From the NCBI RefSeq assembly GCF_003234085.1, contig NZ_QKSD01000002.1, positions 186,001-250,000 on the forward strand: a stretch of DNA of 64,000 nt. The letters run 5' to 3'. The stretch comes from Curtobacterium sp. MCPF17_052 (GTDB lineage Bacteria; Actinomycetota; Actinomycetes; Actinomycetales; Microbacteriaceae). Shown here one piece after another: positions 31,562-40,659 of this stretch. Below the pieces are notes generated by a model. The model was not told where the DNA came from. It did not search any database and worked only from the letters and a program-made list of their open reading frames with translations. Each line of letters starts with the position of its first letter. Position 1 is the first letter of the stretch. The position numbers and the translations under genes are program-made.

Positions 31562-31978
31562 ATGGGGACCTGGAGCGCAGAACCGGTCGGCAACGACGCA
31601 GCGGCGGACTTCGTCGGCGATCTGGACGACGAGCGGGGGTGGACCGTCGTGGAGTCGGCACTCACCGCGGCGACGGAGGCCGGACCGGGGTTGGACAGCG
31701 ACGTCGCGGAACTCGCGATCGCCGCCGCCGAGGTCGTCGCGCACGGTCTCGGACGGCCGACGCAGGACGACGCCTACACCGCGACCATCGGGCAGTTCGT
31801 CGCCCGTGCCGGCCAGCCCGATGCGGGGCTCGTCCGACTGGCCGCGCAGGCCGTCGCCGCTGCCTCGGCTGGCGAGGGCGAACTCGCGGAACTGTGGGAC
31901 GACGCCGGTACGACCGAGCTCGCCGAGTGGCGTGGGTCGATCGCACGCCTGGGCGCGAACCTCCGCACCGACCAGTAG
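31562..31978 (+). CDS. DUF4259 protein
   Basis: A 138-residue helical protein beginning MGTWSAEPVGNDAAADFVGDL, which is the conserved opening of DUF4259 proteins (MG.W....fGNDdAlDf). No catalytic residues are known for this family. The following hydrolase gene starts 12 bases downstream, so the two probably share a transcript. Confidence 0.75.
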   Translation: MGTWSAEPVGNDAAADFVGDLDDERGWTVVESALTAATEAGPGLDSDVAELAIAAAEVVAHGLGRPTQDDAYTATIGQFVARAGQPDAGLVRLAAQAVAAASAGEGELAELWDDAGTTELAEWRGSIARLGANLRTDQ

Positions 31979-31989
31979 GGCGCATCCCC

Positions 31990-32814
31990 GTGCGCAGGGT
32001 GGAGGCCGTCGGTGCGGGATCGCTCCGCTGGTACCGACCGGAGGCGGAGGGCAGCAGCGCGGGTCCCACGCTGCTCTGGCTGCACGGCGGCGGGTTCTTC
32101 CGGGGGAGCCCTGCGCAACCCGAGGCCCACGACGTCGCCCGCGTCCTCGCCGACCAGGGCGTCACGGTGGTGACCGCGGCCTACCGCCTGGCGCCGTTCC
32201 CCGGCACAGGACCGCTGCGGCGGCGACCGGATGGTCCGGCGCGGCAACCGGAGCGCTTCCGGCTGCCACTCGAGGACGTCATCGCCGCGGCACGGGCCGT
32301 GTCGGCCGAGTCCCCGAAGGGCATCGTCCTCGGCGGCGCGAGCGCCGGGGCGTGTCTGGCTGCCGCCGCCGCCCTGCACGCGGTGGACGACGGCACCCCT
32401 CCGGTCGGAGCCGTCTTCGCGTACGGGTTCTTCCACGCCACGCACCCCCGGGACAGCGACCCAGCGCACCGCTCGCGCGGTCATCGTCGGATCACGCACG
32501 CGCCCTGGGCGCTCGACGTCGCGAACCGCAACCACGCGGGCACCCGGCGGGCGCTGGTGCACCGGTACGCGTTCCCCGGCGGCCACGACCTGACCGGTTT
32601 CCCGCCGACGCTCGTCGTGAACGCCGAGCGCGACACCATGCGGACCTCGGGCGATCGCTTCGCGGCCGAGCTCGCGGTCGCGGGCTCCGACGTGGAACGC
32701 CATGTGCTGCCGGGCAGTGCGCACGCCTTCCTGAACCGCCCGGGCCTCCCGGCCTTCGCCACGGGAACCGCGCTCATCGCCGAGTGGATGCGGCGCCGCC
32801 GGACTCCCGCGTGA
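31990..32814 (+). CDS. Alpha/beta hydrolase, hormone-sensitive-lipase type
   Basis: A 274-residue esterase/lipase from a GTG at 31990; upstream in-frame codons overlap DUF4259 and read as shadow sequence. LLWLHGGGFFRGS contains the HGGG oxyanion motif of HSL-type (family IV) esterases, GGASAGACLAA the nucleophile elbow (GxSxG), NAERDTMRTSG the catalytic Asp and GSAHAFLN the His. Cytoplasmic esterase with unknown substrate. Confidence 0.8.
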   Translation: MRRVEAVGAGSLRWYRPEAEGSSAGPTLLWLHGGGFFRGSPAQPEAHDVARVLADQGVTVVTAAYRLAPFPGTGPLRRRPDGPARQPERFRLPLEDVIAAARAVSAESPKGIVLGGASAGACLAAAAALHAVDDGTPPVGAVFAYGFFHATHPRDSDPAHRSRGHRRITHAPWALDVANRNHAGTRRALVHRYAFPGGHDLTGFPPTLVVNAERDTMRTSGDRFAAELAVAGSDVERHVLPGSAHAFLNRPGLPAFATGTALIAEWMRRRRTPA

Positions 32815-32940
32815 ACAGCCGGTGTCCGATCGGTCCGATCACTCGACCGGTCGCGCTGCTCCGCATCCCGAGGCCGACGCCCAGGACGACGTGACCGAAC
32901 CGTGTCCCACGGTCGGGACCGCCCGGTCCAGGATCGACGC

Positions 32941-33396
32941 ATGGGGACGGGGCGAGCGGCGGCCATCGGCGGGGCGGTAGCGCTCGTCGTCGCCCTCGGC
33001 CTCGACGGGTGCAGCGTCGGTCCGACCACCTGCACGGCGATCGGCTGGGCGAACGGCGTCGAAGTGACGCTCCTCGGCGACACCACCGACGTCGCCACCG
33101 TGACCGCGTGCGGCGGTGCCGGATGCGAGCCACCCGCAGCCGACGATCCGCCGCCCTTCCCACCGGAGGCGGACCCGGGGAACACATCGACACCCGTCGC
33201 CGGCGGCGACAGCCGGACGCTGTACCTGGGCATGGACACGCCGGAGCGCGGTGCGGTCGCCGTGTACGACCGTGCCGGCCACGTGCTCACCGAGCAGTCG
33301 GTGGCGCTGCGCTGGGAGAGTCCGCACGATGCGGAGCCGTGCGGCGGTCCGTCCTCCGGTCGCGTCACCGTCCGTCTTCCCGCGTCGCCCGGCTGA
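32941..33396 (+). CDS. Small secreted lipoprotein
   Basis: From the ATG at 32941 the 151-residue product has a short signal peptide with lipobox ALGLDGC, then a compact extracytoplasmic domain with three further Cys residues (TTCTAIG, TACGGAGC) that could form disulfides, and a Pro-rich middle (PPADDPPPFPPEADPG-like). An earlier in-frame ATG would remove the signal peptide from the N-terminus, so it is not used. Family not recognised. Confidence 0.6.
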   Translation: MGTGRAAAIGGAVALVVALGLDGCSVGPTTCTAIGWANGVEVTLLGDTTDVATVTACGGAGCEPPAADDPPPFPPEADPGNTSTPVAGGDSRTLYLGMDTPERGAVAVYDRAGHVLTEQSVALRWESPHDAEPCGGPSSGRVTVRLPASPG

Positions 33397-33414
33397 CCGC
33401 TGCGGCACCCGCCG

Positions 33415-33454
33415 GACGGGAGGCACGGTGCCGGCCCGCACCGCGCCTCCCGTC
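33415..33454. terminator. Hairpin terminator
   Basis: GACGGGAGGC (33415-33424) and GCCTCCCGTC (33445-33454) form a perfect 10-bp stem after the lipoprotein gene. Confidence 0.6.
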
Positions 33455-33531
33455 GCGTTGCCCGGCTGGGGAGTGACCGGACGGCCGCCGGACGAGCCGC
33501 GACGTCCCTGCCGCTGTCGTGCGGCAGGCGC

Positions 33532-33903
33532 TCAGGACGCCGGCCTGCTGAACAGGTTCACGACGTTGCCGTCGGGGTCGCGGACGAGCGCCGACCGGTT
33601 GCCCCACGGCATCGTCGTCGGCGCCAGGACGACGTCGCCGGGGTCAGGCTGCAGACGTTCGAACTCGCCGTCGACGTCCGCGACCTCGAACTCGATGAAC
33701 ACCGACCGGTTCGTCTGCGCGGACACGGCGTCCCCGAGCATCGCGACCGTGGCCGTGCTCGCGATGGCCAGGACCGCGCCGGAGCCGCTGAACTGCGCGA
33801 AGACCGGCGCGGGTCGTTCGGCGGGGCGGCCGGTGACACGCTCGTAGAAGGCGGCGAGACGGTCGACGTCCTCGGTCACGATGCGGATGGATGTGAACGA
33901 CAC
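33532..33903 (-). CDS. VOC/glyoxalase-fold protein
   Basis: A 123-residue protein of the vicinal-oxygen-chelate fold: IRIVTEDVDRLAAFYERVTG opens the first beta-alpha-beta-beta-beta unit, FIEFEVADVDGEFERL the second, and RDPDGNVVNLF is the usual C-terminal metal-ligand strand, here with N-V in place of a Glu ligand. Such proteins bind metals or antibiotics or catalyse isomerisations; the ligand is unknown. It lies just downstream of the WYL regulator, which may control it. Confidence 0.8.
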   Translation of the reverse strand: MSFTSIRIVTEDVDRLAAFYERVTGRPAERPAPVFAQFSGSGAVLAIASTATVAMLGDAVSAQTNRSVFIEFEVADVDGEFERLQPDPGDVVLAPTTMPWGNRSALVRDPDGNVVNLFSRPAS

Positions 33904-33999
33904 GGGTGCCTCCTGGAGCAGTGGTGATCTGGTCCGGCCAGCCTCCCCGACACCCGCGACACCGTCCTGTCGGTGTTTCCCGGATCCGGTCGCCTCCGG

Positions 34000-34701
34000 T
34001 CAGTCGACGTGCTCGGTGACGGATCGGAGGCGACCGTACGGGATGTCCAGGTCCTCGCGGCGGAGGGTCCGCGGCTGCGGACGCTCGTCGGTCAGTTCGA
34101 TCGACAGCACCCGGTCGCCCCGGAAGGCGCGGACACCGTCCCGCAGGCGGCACCAGGCGATCAGGTACCAGTCGCCGGCTTTGCCGATCGACCCCAGCGG
34201 TTCGACCTCCCGGACGGACTCCGACCCCGACCGGTCCCGGTACCGCAGCCGGACCACCCGGTCTGCCCGGAGTGCGGCGGCGAAGGCCGGCAGCACCGGT
34301 GCGTCGTCGGCGGGTTCGAGCAGGTGCACCCGTGACGCCAGGGCCCTGGCACGTCGAGCGTCGTCTTCCGGCATCACCGCGAGGACCTTCCGGACGGCGG
34401 TCGCGGCGGCCTGTCGGAAGGGCCCACGCTGCAGCGTCCCGAGCCCGACCAACACCGCGATCGCTTCGTCCGGTGTGAACCCGGTCGGTCCGAGCGTCGC
34501 GGTCGCGTCGATGACGTAGCCCCCGGTCCTGCCGGGCTCCGCCCAGATCGGGAGGCCCGACTGCTGCAACGCCGAGAGGTCGCGCTCGACGGTCCGCACC
34601 GACACCCCGAACCGCTCGGCGAGCCAGCGCGCGCTGCGGGCCCGGGGAGCGACAGCGCGCAACTCCTCGACGAGGGCGTAGAGGCGGTCGGTGCGGGTCA
34701 C
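34000..34701 (-). CDS. WYL-domain transcriptional regulator (YafY-like)
   Basis: From a GTG at 34701 the 233-residue product starts TRTDRLYALVEELRAVAPRA and contains an HTH_11 domain (RWLAERFGVSVRTVERDLSAL), then a WYL ligand-binding domain (VRLRYRDRSGSES, PLGSIGKAGDWYLIAWCRLR with the WYL motif as WYL). The longer in-frame ATG at 34752 would add 17 residues unlike the family start. WYL proteins bind nucleotides or small ligands and often repress neighbours; the VOC gene 97 bases downstream is the natural target. Confidence 0.8.
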   Translation of the reverse strand: MTRTDRLYALVEELRAVAPRARSARWLAERFGVSVRTVERDLSALQQSGLPIWAEPGRTGGYVIDATATLGPTGFTPDEAIAVLVGLGTLQRGPFRQAAATAVRKVLAVMPEDDARRARALASRVHLLEPADDAPVLPAFAAALRADRVVRLRYRDRSGSESVREVEPLGSIGKAGDWYLIAWCRLRDGVRAFRGDRVLSIELTDERPQPRTLRREDLDIPYGRLRSVTEHVD

Positions 34702-34897
34702 TCCACCATCATGCGACTCGGGAGTCGGCGCGGAGGCCACGATCTGGGACACGCCGGCGGCGGCCGAGCTCGACGAGCCCTGGCCCGGGTCCGGGAGTGA
34801 TCCGGCGGTGGACGTCTGTCCGCACTGCGGGGTCCGGGTTCGCTCCTGGCGGAATGGTTCCGGTGCGGAAGTTCATGCGGCTTTGATCGTCACATGA
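34691..34897 (+). CDS. Short ORF with a CxxC motif (doubtful)
   Basis: 68 codons ending in an ATGA overlap with the acyl-CoA synthetase start. The product has a CPHCG motif near the C-terminus. The first part overlaps the WYL start antisense and looks non-coding; only the overlap and the CxxC favour a real, perhaps shorter, gene. Confidence 0.25.
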   Translation: MRVTPPSCDSGVGAEATIWDTPAAAELDEPWPGSGSDPAVDVCPHCGVRVRSWRNGSGAEVHAALIVT

Positions 34898-36585
34898 GTG
34901 CAGATGGTCCCGACGTCCGACGTGCGTACGACCCGACCCGGCTGCGGGCGGTCTTCGAGCGGAACTTCACTTATGCCTCCGCCGTGGAGCGCAACGTGCA
35001 CCGGTTCGGCGGCAAGCCCGCTCTGAGCGACCCGGAGACCGGGCGGTCGTGGACGTACGCCCAGCTCGGCGCGGTCACCGGACACCTGGTCGGTGGCCTC
35101 GCACGCCACGGTGTGCAATCCGGCGACGTCGTCTGCTACCAGCTGATGAACCGGCCGGAGTTCGCGTTCCTCTACGTCGCGACCCAGGGCTTGCGTGCCG
35201 TGGGCTCGCCGATGAACTTCCGTCTTGCACCCGGGGAGACCGCACACATCCTCGACGACGCCGAGCCCGTGGTCTTCGTGTACGAAGCCGCTGCTTCCGC
35301 CGACGTCGCGACCGCGCTCGCACTGGCCTCCCATCGACCGGCCGTGCTGGTCGCGGTCGGAGAGCCGGTCGCTGACGTCGAGCCGTTGCCGGGCTCGATC
35401 ACCTTCGCGGAGTTGCTCGACACGTCGGCACCGTCGTTCCGAGCTCCCGAAGCCGGCACCGTCTGGGACGAGACCACCCGCCTCTACACCTCGGGCACCA
35501 CGGGCCGCCCGAAGGCCGTGCCCCTGTCGAGCCTCAACGAGACCCTGAGTGCGCACGACGTGATCATGCACCTGCCGCTCTCACCCCGGGACCGGACGCT
35601 CAACATGTCGCCCTGGTTCCACCGGGGCGGCGTGTACTGCGCGGGACCGAACCCGGTGTTCTACGTCGGGGCGGAAGCCGTCACCCTGCGGCAGTTCGAC
35701 CCGGTGCGTGTCCTCGACCTGATCGAGGAGTCGAGCCTGACGTTCGTCGTCGGAGCTCCGACGAACCTGGAGCGCCTGGCGGACGAGCAGGAGGCGCGGC
35801 CCCGTGACCTGTCGAGCCTCACCGGCATCGTCACGATGGGGGCACCCTTCGAACGGCAGGCTGCACTGCGGTACCAGCGGGTGCTCACCCCGAACATCTC
35901 GAACGGGTACGGCACGACCGAGACCTTCTGGAACACGTTCCTCCGCGGCTACGAACTGACCGCCAACGCGGGTGCCGCCGGACGCGCGAACATCGACGAC
36001 GACGTCGCCGTCGTGCAGGCCCTCGCCGGACGGCTCGCCGACCCGCGGGACCAGGTGGCCAAGGACGGCAAGGAGATCGGCGAGATCGCGATCCGGTCGA
36101 TCAAGTCCGGGTACGCCTACGTGCACGACCCGGCTGCCGAGCGCGCCAAGTTCCAGGACGGGTGGTTCTACCCGGGTGACCTCGCCACCTGGAACGAGGA
36201 CGAGGTCGTCACGATCGTCGGCCGGAAGGACGACATGCTCATCTCCGGCGGCGAGAACGTGCACCCCGTGCAGGTCGAGGAGGTCCTCGCCGGTCACGCC
36301 GGGGTCGCGGACTCGATCGTGGTGGGGAAGGCGGACCCCGAGTGGGGCCAGGTCGTCGTGGCGTACGTCGTCCGTCGCAGCGGACAGCTGACCGATCCCG
36401 CTTCCGCGGCTTCGGCTCTCGACGCGCACTGCCGGGCGAGCACCGACCTCGCCGACTTCAAGCGGCCGCGCCTCTACGCCTTCGTCGACGAGTTGCCCTA
36501 CACGGCAACCGGGAAGAAGCAGCACTTCGTGATGCAGCGCCGCACGTCCGACGACGCGGAAGCGGGCCTGTTCGTGCGCCCGTAG
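34894..36585 (+). CDS. AMP-forming acyl-CoA synthetase/ligase
   Basis: A 563-residue ANL-superfamily enzyme that activates a carboxylic acid with ATP and loads it on CoA. LYTSGTTGRPKAVPLS (about 195-210) is the AMP-binding P-loop, NGYGTTETFWN the A5 motif, GWFYPGDLATW A7, GRKDDMLISGGENVHP A8 and the conserved Lys in YTATGKKQHF (A10) are all present. Length is normal for the family. The substrate (fatty or aromatic acid) cannot be fixed from the sequence. Confidence 0.85.
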   Translation: MSADGPDVRRAYDPTRLRAVFERNFTYASAVERNVHRFGGKPALSDPETGRSWTYAQLGAVTGHLVGGLARHGVQSGDVVCYQLMNRPEFAFLYVATQGLRAVGSPMNFRLAPGETAHILDDAEPVVFVYEAAASADVATALALASHRPAVLVAVGEPVADVEPLPGSITFAELLDTSAPSFRAPEAGTVWDETTRLYTSGTTGRPKAVPLSSLNETLSAHDVIMHLPLSPRDRTLNMSPWFHRGGVYCAGPNPVFYVGAEAVTLRQFDPVRVLDLIEESSLTFVVGAPTNLERLADEQEARPRDLSSLTGIVTMGAPFERQAALRYQRVLTPNISNGYGTTETFWNTFLRGYELTANAGAAGRANIDDDVAVVQALAGRLADPRDQVAKDGKEIGEIAIRSIKSGYAYVHDPAAERAKFQDGWFYPGDLATWNEDEVVTIVGRKDDMLISGGENVHPVQVEEVLAGHAGVADSIVVGKADPEWGQVVVAYVVRRSGQLTDPASAASALDAHCRASTDLADFKRPRLYAFVDELPYTATGKKQHFVMQRRTSDDAEAGLFVRP

Positions 36586-36707
36586 ACGCTGTGGCACCCC
36601 ACCGCAGCTCCTGACCGCCAGCCGTGCCGTCCGCCAGCGCGGATGCCGGGTGGTCAGGCCGCTCACGGTGCACCATGATCGTCAGACACGACGGCAGGAG
36701 GTCGGCC

Positions 36708-37880
36708 ATGGCGAGCGCTCCCGACGCGGCGATCCGGCACGGTCGGCTGATCGCCAGCCTGGTGGGGCAGCGAACGGGCCCCGCAGCGGCGGCTCGCGCC
36801 ACCGCCCCGCTCGACGTCGTCCGGCATCTGGTCGCCGTGCAGGCGCAGGACCTCGGACAGTCCCTGTGGGCCATCGGCGCCCGGTCGCTCGGGACGACCC
36901 GTGCCGACGTCCTGACCGCGTTCGACCGAGGGCAGGTCGTGCGGTCCTGGCCGATGCGCGGCACCCTGCACACCACGACCCCGGACACGCTCCGCGTGCT
37001 GCTGTCCCTGACCGCGGTCCGCACGATGCGGACGCTGGTGAGCCGGTTCCGGCAGGTCGGCCTCGAGGCCGATGACGTCGACCGCGCCCGCGACGCCCTG
37101 GTGACGGCGCTCTCGGGTGGAGCGGTGCTCGACCGGGACGCTGCGATGCAGCGGCTCCGCGACGCCGGCGTCGACCCGGGCGACTCACGCGGCTACAACC
37201 TGCTGCTCCGCTTCGCCCAGGAGGCCCTCATCGCCTGGGGACCGAGCCGCCGCGTCGGGCAGGCACTCGTCCTGCTCGACGACTGGGCACCGGCGAGTGG
37301 ATCCGTCCGGGACCTCGTCGACGACGGCGAGGCGGCGCTCGAACACGTGCTCCTCGGCTACCTCCGCGGTCACGGCCCCGCGACGCTCGCCGACTTCGCG
37401 ACGTGGATCGGGCTGCCGCTCACCGCGGTCCGCCGTGCTCGTTCGCGCGCCGCGGGAGCGATCGTCGAGGTGGACGAAACACACCTGGCCGTCGAGGCGG
37501 CGGTGCCGCAGGGCAGCGGCGTCCCGAGGAGCACGGCGGCAGCGCACCTGCTCCCGGCGTTCGACGAGTACGTCCTCGGCTACGCCGACCGGTCGGCGCT
37601 CTTCGCCGACCCCGCGGACCGGGCGGCCAGCGGGAACGGCCTCGCGGCTCCGATCGCCGTGCTCCGCGGGACGATCGCCGGCACCTGGTCACGGCCGGGC
37701 ACGGACGGTACGACCACGCTGACGCCGTTCCGCCGGTTGAGCGAGACCGACGAACGGGCACTGCACCGGGCCGCGGACCGGGTGGGCCGGTTCCTGCAAC
37801 GCCCGACGAGCCTCCGGATCGGGTCCCCAGCCGGAGCCGACGGCGCGATCAGACCGGTGCCGGCAGCTCCAGGCCCTTGA
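36708..37880 (+). CDS. Winged-helix DNA-binding protein (AlkZ/HTH_42 family)
   Basis: AGGAGG lies seven bases before the ATG at 36708. The 390-residue product opens with AIRHGRLIASLVGQR and VVRHLVAVQAQDLGQSLWAI, the start of the HTH_42 family, whose members include the interstrand-crosslink glycosylase AlkZ. The QxQ catalytic motif of AlkZ appears as VAVQAQD, with both Gln present. LPAFDEYVLGYADR near the C-terminus is also diagnostic. Likely a DNA glycosylase or damage-binding protein. Its 3' end overlaps the convergent release-factor gene by 32 bases. Confidence 0.75.
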   Translation: MASAPDAAIRHGRLIASLVGQRTGPAAAARATAPLDVVRHLVAVQAQDLGQSLWAIGARSLGTTRADVLTAFDRGQVVRSWPMRGTLHTTTPDTLRVLLSLTAVRTMRTLVSRFRQVGLEADDVDRARDALVTALSGGAVLDRDAAMQRLRDAGVDPGDSRGYNLLLRFAQEALIAWGPSRRVGQALVLLDDWAPASGSVRDLVDDGEAALEHVLLGYLRGHGPATLADFATWIGLPLTAVRRARSRAAGAIVEVDETHLAVEAAVPQGSGVPRSTAAAHLLPAFDEYVLGYADRSALFADPADRAASGNGLAAPIAVLRGTIAGTWSRPGTDGTTTLTPFRRLSETDERALHRAADRVGRFLQRPTSLRIGSPAGADGAIRPVPAAPGP

Positions 37881-39441
37881 GCTCGCGCATCACCGAGTTG
37901 AGGTGCCACTGGTCGCGGAACAGCCCGTACCGGTCGCGGTCGGTGGTGACGATCTCCAGGTCGCGCCGCCGCTCGAGCAACGCGAGGTCGGAGTCCGTGA
38001 CGGTGCGGACCATCGTCCACGGCAGCGGTTCGACGCGGACGGCGGTGCCGAACTCCGCCGACAGGCGCGACGTCAGGACCTCGAGCTGCAGCGATCCGAT
38101 GACGCCGACCATCGGCGCCTGCGCGGTCCGACGCTCGGACTCGAGCAGCTGCACGACGCCCTCGCCGGCGAGCTGTTGCATGCCCTTGCGGAACTTCTTC
38201 GCGGTGCTCGGGTCGGTGGGCGCGACGGTGGCGAACATCTCCGGCGCGAACCGGGGGAGCGGCTCGAACTCGACGGCCTCGTCGCTGTACAGGGTGTCCC
38301 CGGGGTGCAGCATCGTCGCGTTCACCAGACCGACCACGTCGCCGGGCCAGGCGACGTCGACGGTGTCGCGCTCCCGACCGAACACGCTGAGCGCGTGCTT
38401 GGTGTTGAACCGTCGGCCGGACTGCGCGTGGGTCAGCATCATGCCGCGGTCGAACCGGCCCGAGCAGATGCGGACGAAGGCGACCTGGTCGTGGTGGGCG
38501 GGGTCCATGTTCGCCTGCACCTTGAACACCTGGGCTGCGAAGGGCTCGGTGACCGGACGGGGCGCGCCGTCCTCGGTGCGACGGGGGAGCGCGGCAGGGG
38601 CGGTGTCGCGCAGGAAGCGCAGCAGGTCGACCGTGCCGAGGTGCTTGGTGGCGACGCCGAAGAACACCGGCATGCTCACGCGGGCGTGGAAGTCTTCCTG
38701 GTCGGGCAGCCCACGGACCTCGCGGGTGAGCTCGACCTCTTCCAGCGCGGTCGCCCACGCACTGCCGAACAGTTCGGCGCCCTCGTCCGCCGAGCGCTCG
38801 GTCGCGACCGGCAGGTGCCCACCGCCGGTGGACTCGTACGTGGTCAGGGTCCCGGTCGTGGTGTCGACCAGTCCCTGCAGGTCACCGGCCTCGCCGACCG
38901 GCCAGGTGACCGGCGTCGGGGCACGTCCGGTGCGCTCCTCGAGCTCGTCGAGCAGGTCGAGGGCTTCACGGCCGGGGCGGTCCCACTTGTTGACGACGGC
39001 AATGACGGGGATGTCGCGGGTGCGGCAGACCTCGAACAGACGGATCGTCTGCGCCTCCATGCCCTTCGCGGCGTCGATCAGCATGACCGCGCAGTCGACG
39101 GCCGCGAGCGCGCGGTAGGTGTCCTCGGAGAAGTCGGCGTGGCCCGGGGTGTCGACGACGTTGATGAGCGTGCCGCCGGCGTCGAGTTGGACGACGGCAG
39201 AGCTGATCGAGATCCCGCGGCTCCGCTCGATCTCCATCCAGTCGGACACGGTCGCGCGCCGGGTGGCCTTGCCCTTGACCGCACCGGCCTCGTCGATGGC
39301 GGAGGCCGCCAGGGTCAGCGACTCGGTGAGCGTGGACTTGCCGGCGTCCGGGTGGGCGATCACGGCGACGGTCCGACGGCGTTCGGCTTCCCGCTCGATC
39401 GTGCCGGCGGCGGCGGTGTCCGCCGGGGACGGACCGGTCAC
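37849..39441 (-). CDS. prfC: Peptide chain release factor 3
   Basis: A 530-residue translational GTPase. G1 AHPDAGKST, G2 region with RGISISSAV, G3 DTPGHADF, G4 VNKWDRPG and the downstream EF-G-like domain II match RF3, which recycles RF1/RF2 from the ribosome with GTP. Length agrees with E. coli RF3 (529). It ends tail-to-tail with the AlkZ-like gene (32-base overlap). A long antisense frame over this gene has no coding character. Confidence 0.9.
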   Translation of the reverse strand: MTGPSPADTAAAGTIEREAERRRTVAVIAHPDAGKSTLTESLTLAASAIDEAGAVKGKATRRATVSDWMEIERSRGISISSAVVQLDAGGTLINVVDTPGHADFSEDTYRALAAVDCAVMLIDAAKGMEAQTIRLFEVCRTRDIPVIAVVNKWDRPGREALDLLDELEERTGRAPTPVTWPVGEAGDLQGLVDTTTGTLTTYESTGGGHLPVATERSADEGAELFGSAWATALEEVELTREVRGLPDQEDFHARVSMPVFFGVATKHLGTVDLLRFLRDTAPAALPRRTEDGAPRPVTEPFAAQVFKVQANMDPAHHDQVAFVRICSGRFDRGMMLTHAQSGRRFNTKHALSVFGRERDTVDVAWPGDVVGLVNATMLHPGDTLYSDEAVEFEPLPRFAPEMFATVAPTDPSTAKKFRKGMQQLAGEGVVQLLESERRTAQAPMVGVIGSLQLEVLTSRLSAEFGTAVRVEPLPWTMVRTVTDSDLALLERRRDLEIVTTDRDRYGLFRDQWHLNSVMRELKGLELPAPV

Positions 39442-39659
39442 GCGTCGCCCCGCTCGTGGCGTCGACCGACGGCGTGACCTGGGTGTTCCGACTTCTGCAC
39501 CCTCCGACGATACCGACTGCTCCGGACAGTCGACGAACCGGGGCCCTCCGGGAGGCCCGCCGCGTCCGGCGGGTTCCGGACGCCCGCGACCCCGCGACCG
39601 CCGCCGGGGTACCGCGACAGGGAACCCCTCTCCGGCACCTTCCGCCGTACCGTGGGCCC

Positions 39660-40589
39660 ATGCCGAACGAGAACGAGGTACGGGATTTCCTGATGTCGCG
39701 GCGCGCCCGCATCGCGCCGGAGTCGGTCGGACTCCCGGGCGGTGCCGGTCGGCGGGTCCCGGGCCTCCGACGCGGCGAGGTCGCGGTCCTCGCCGGGGTG
39801 AGCGCCGAGTACTACGCGCGGATCGAGCGGGGGAACCTGACCGGGGTCACCGACACCGTGCTCGACGCGATCGCCCGGACGCTGCGGTTCGACGAATCCG
39901 AGCGATCGCACCTGTTCGACCTGGCCCGGTCGGCGAACCTGTCACCGGTGCGCCGGGCCCGCACGAGCACCTCGGGGTCGGTCCGTCCGGGGCTCCGCTT
40001 CGCGCTCGAGGCGATGCGAGATGTCGTCGCCTTCGTGCAGAACTCCCGTCTCGACGTGGTGGCGATGAGCGACCTCGCCCGGGCGCTCTACAGCGACGTC
40101 GTCGAGACCGGAGGCGACCAGCCGAACTTCGCCCGGTTCGCGTTCCTGCACCAGGACCTGTCCCGCCGGCTCTACCCGGACTGGGAGGGAGCGGCGGACA
40201 TCTCGGTCGCGATGCTGCGGACCGCGGCCGGCCGGCACCCCGACGACCGCGGACTGCGGGACCTGATCGGCGAGCTGGCGACGCTCAGCCCGGAGTTCAG
40301 GCAGAAGTGGGCGGCGCACGAGGTCCGGTTGCACACCCACGGCGTCAAGACCTTCCACCACCACGCGGTCGGTGACGTCCGGCTCCACTTCGAGAACCTG
40401 ACGCCGGGCCTCGACAGCGAGCACAGTCTGCTCGTCTACGCGGCGGAGCCGGGCAGCACGGACGCCGAGTCCTTGCAGCTGCTGGCGAGCTGGGCCGCGA
40501 CACGGGCGGCGGACGGTGCCCGGGCGACCGGCGTGTCGGACGAGATGCGCGCCTCCCGGCCAGCTGGCGTCGACCGAGACGTGCCCTGA
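39660..40589 (+). CDS. XRE-family regulator with MmyB-like ligand domain
   Basis: From the ATG at 39660 the 309-residue product begins NEVRDFLMSRRARIAPESVG, a typical opening of actinobacterial MmyB-like regulators, then an HTH (RVPGLRRGEVAVLAGVSAEYYARIERG) and a C-terminal PAS-like fold containing DLVE-type and ALYSD segments (SDLARALYSD, FARFAFLHQDL). MmyB proteins sense fatty acids or small lipophilic ligands. The MFS gene starts 70 bases downstream in the same direction and is the likely target. Confidence 0.8.
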   Translation: MPNENEVRDFLMSRRARIAPESVGLPGGAGRRVPGLRRGEVAVLAGVSAEYYARIERGNLTGVTDTVLDAIARTLRFDESERSHLFDLARSANLSPVRRARTSTSGSVRPGLRFALEAMRDVVAFVQNSRLDVVAMSDLARALYSDVVETGGDQPNFARFAFLHQDLSRRLYPDWEGAADISVAMLRTAAGRHPDDRGLRDLIGELATLSPEFRQKWAAHEVRLHTHGVKTFHHHAVGDVRLHFENLTPGLDSEHSLLVYAAEPGSTDAESLQLLASWAATRAADGARATGVSDEMRASRPAGVDRDVP

Positions 40590-40659
40590 CAGGGCGTCCT
40601 CCGTCCGGTGGCCCCGCCGTACGGTCGATCCGGCCGCAGCACCGACAGGACGGACCCCG

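Noticed and set aside
37903..39477. Long antisense frame over prfC (524 codons)
   Set aside because: It is the complement of a strongly conserved gene and its translation is Arg/Gly/Asp-rich without domain character; an artefact of high GC.
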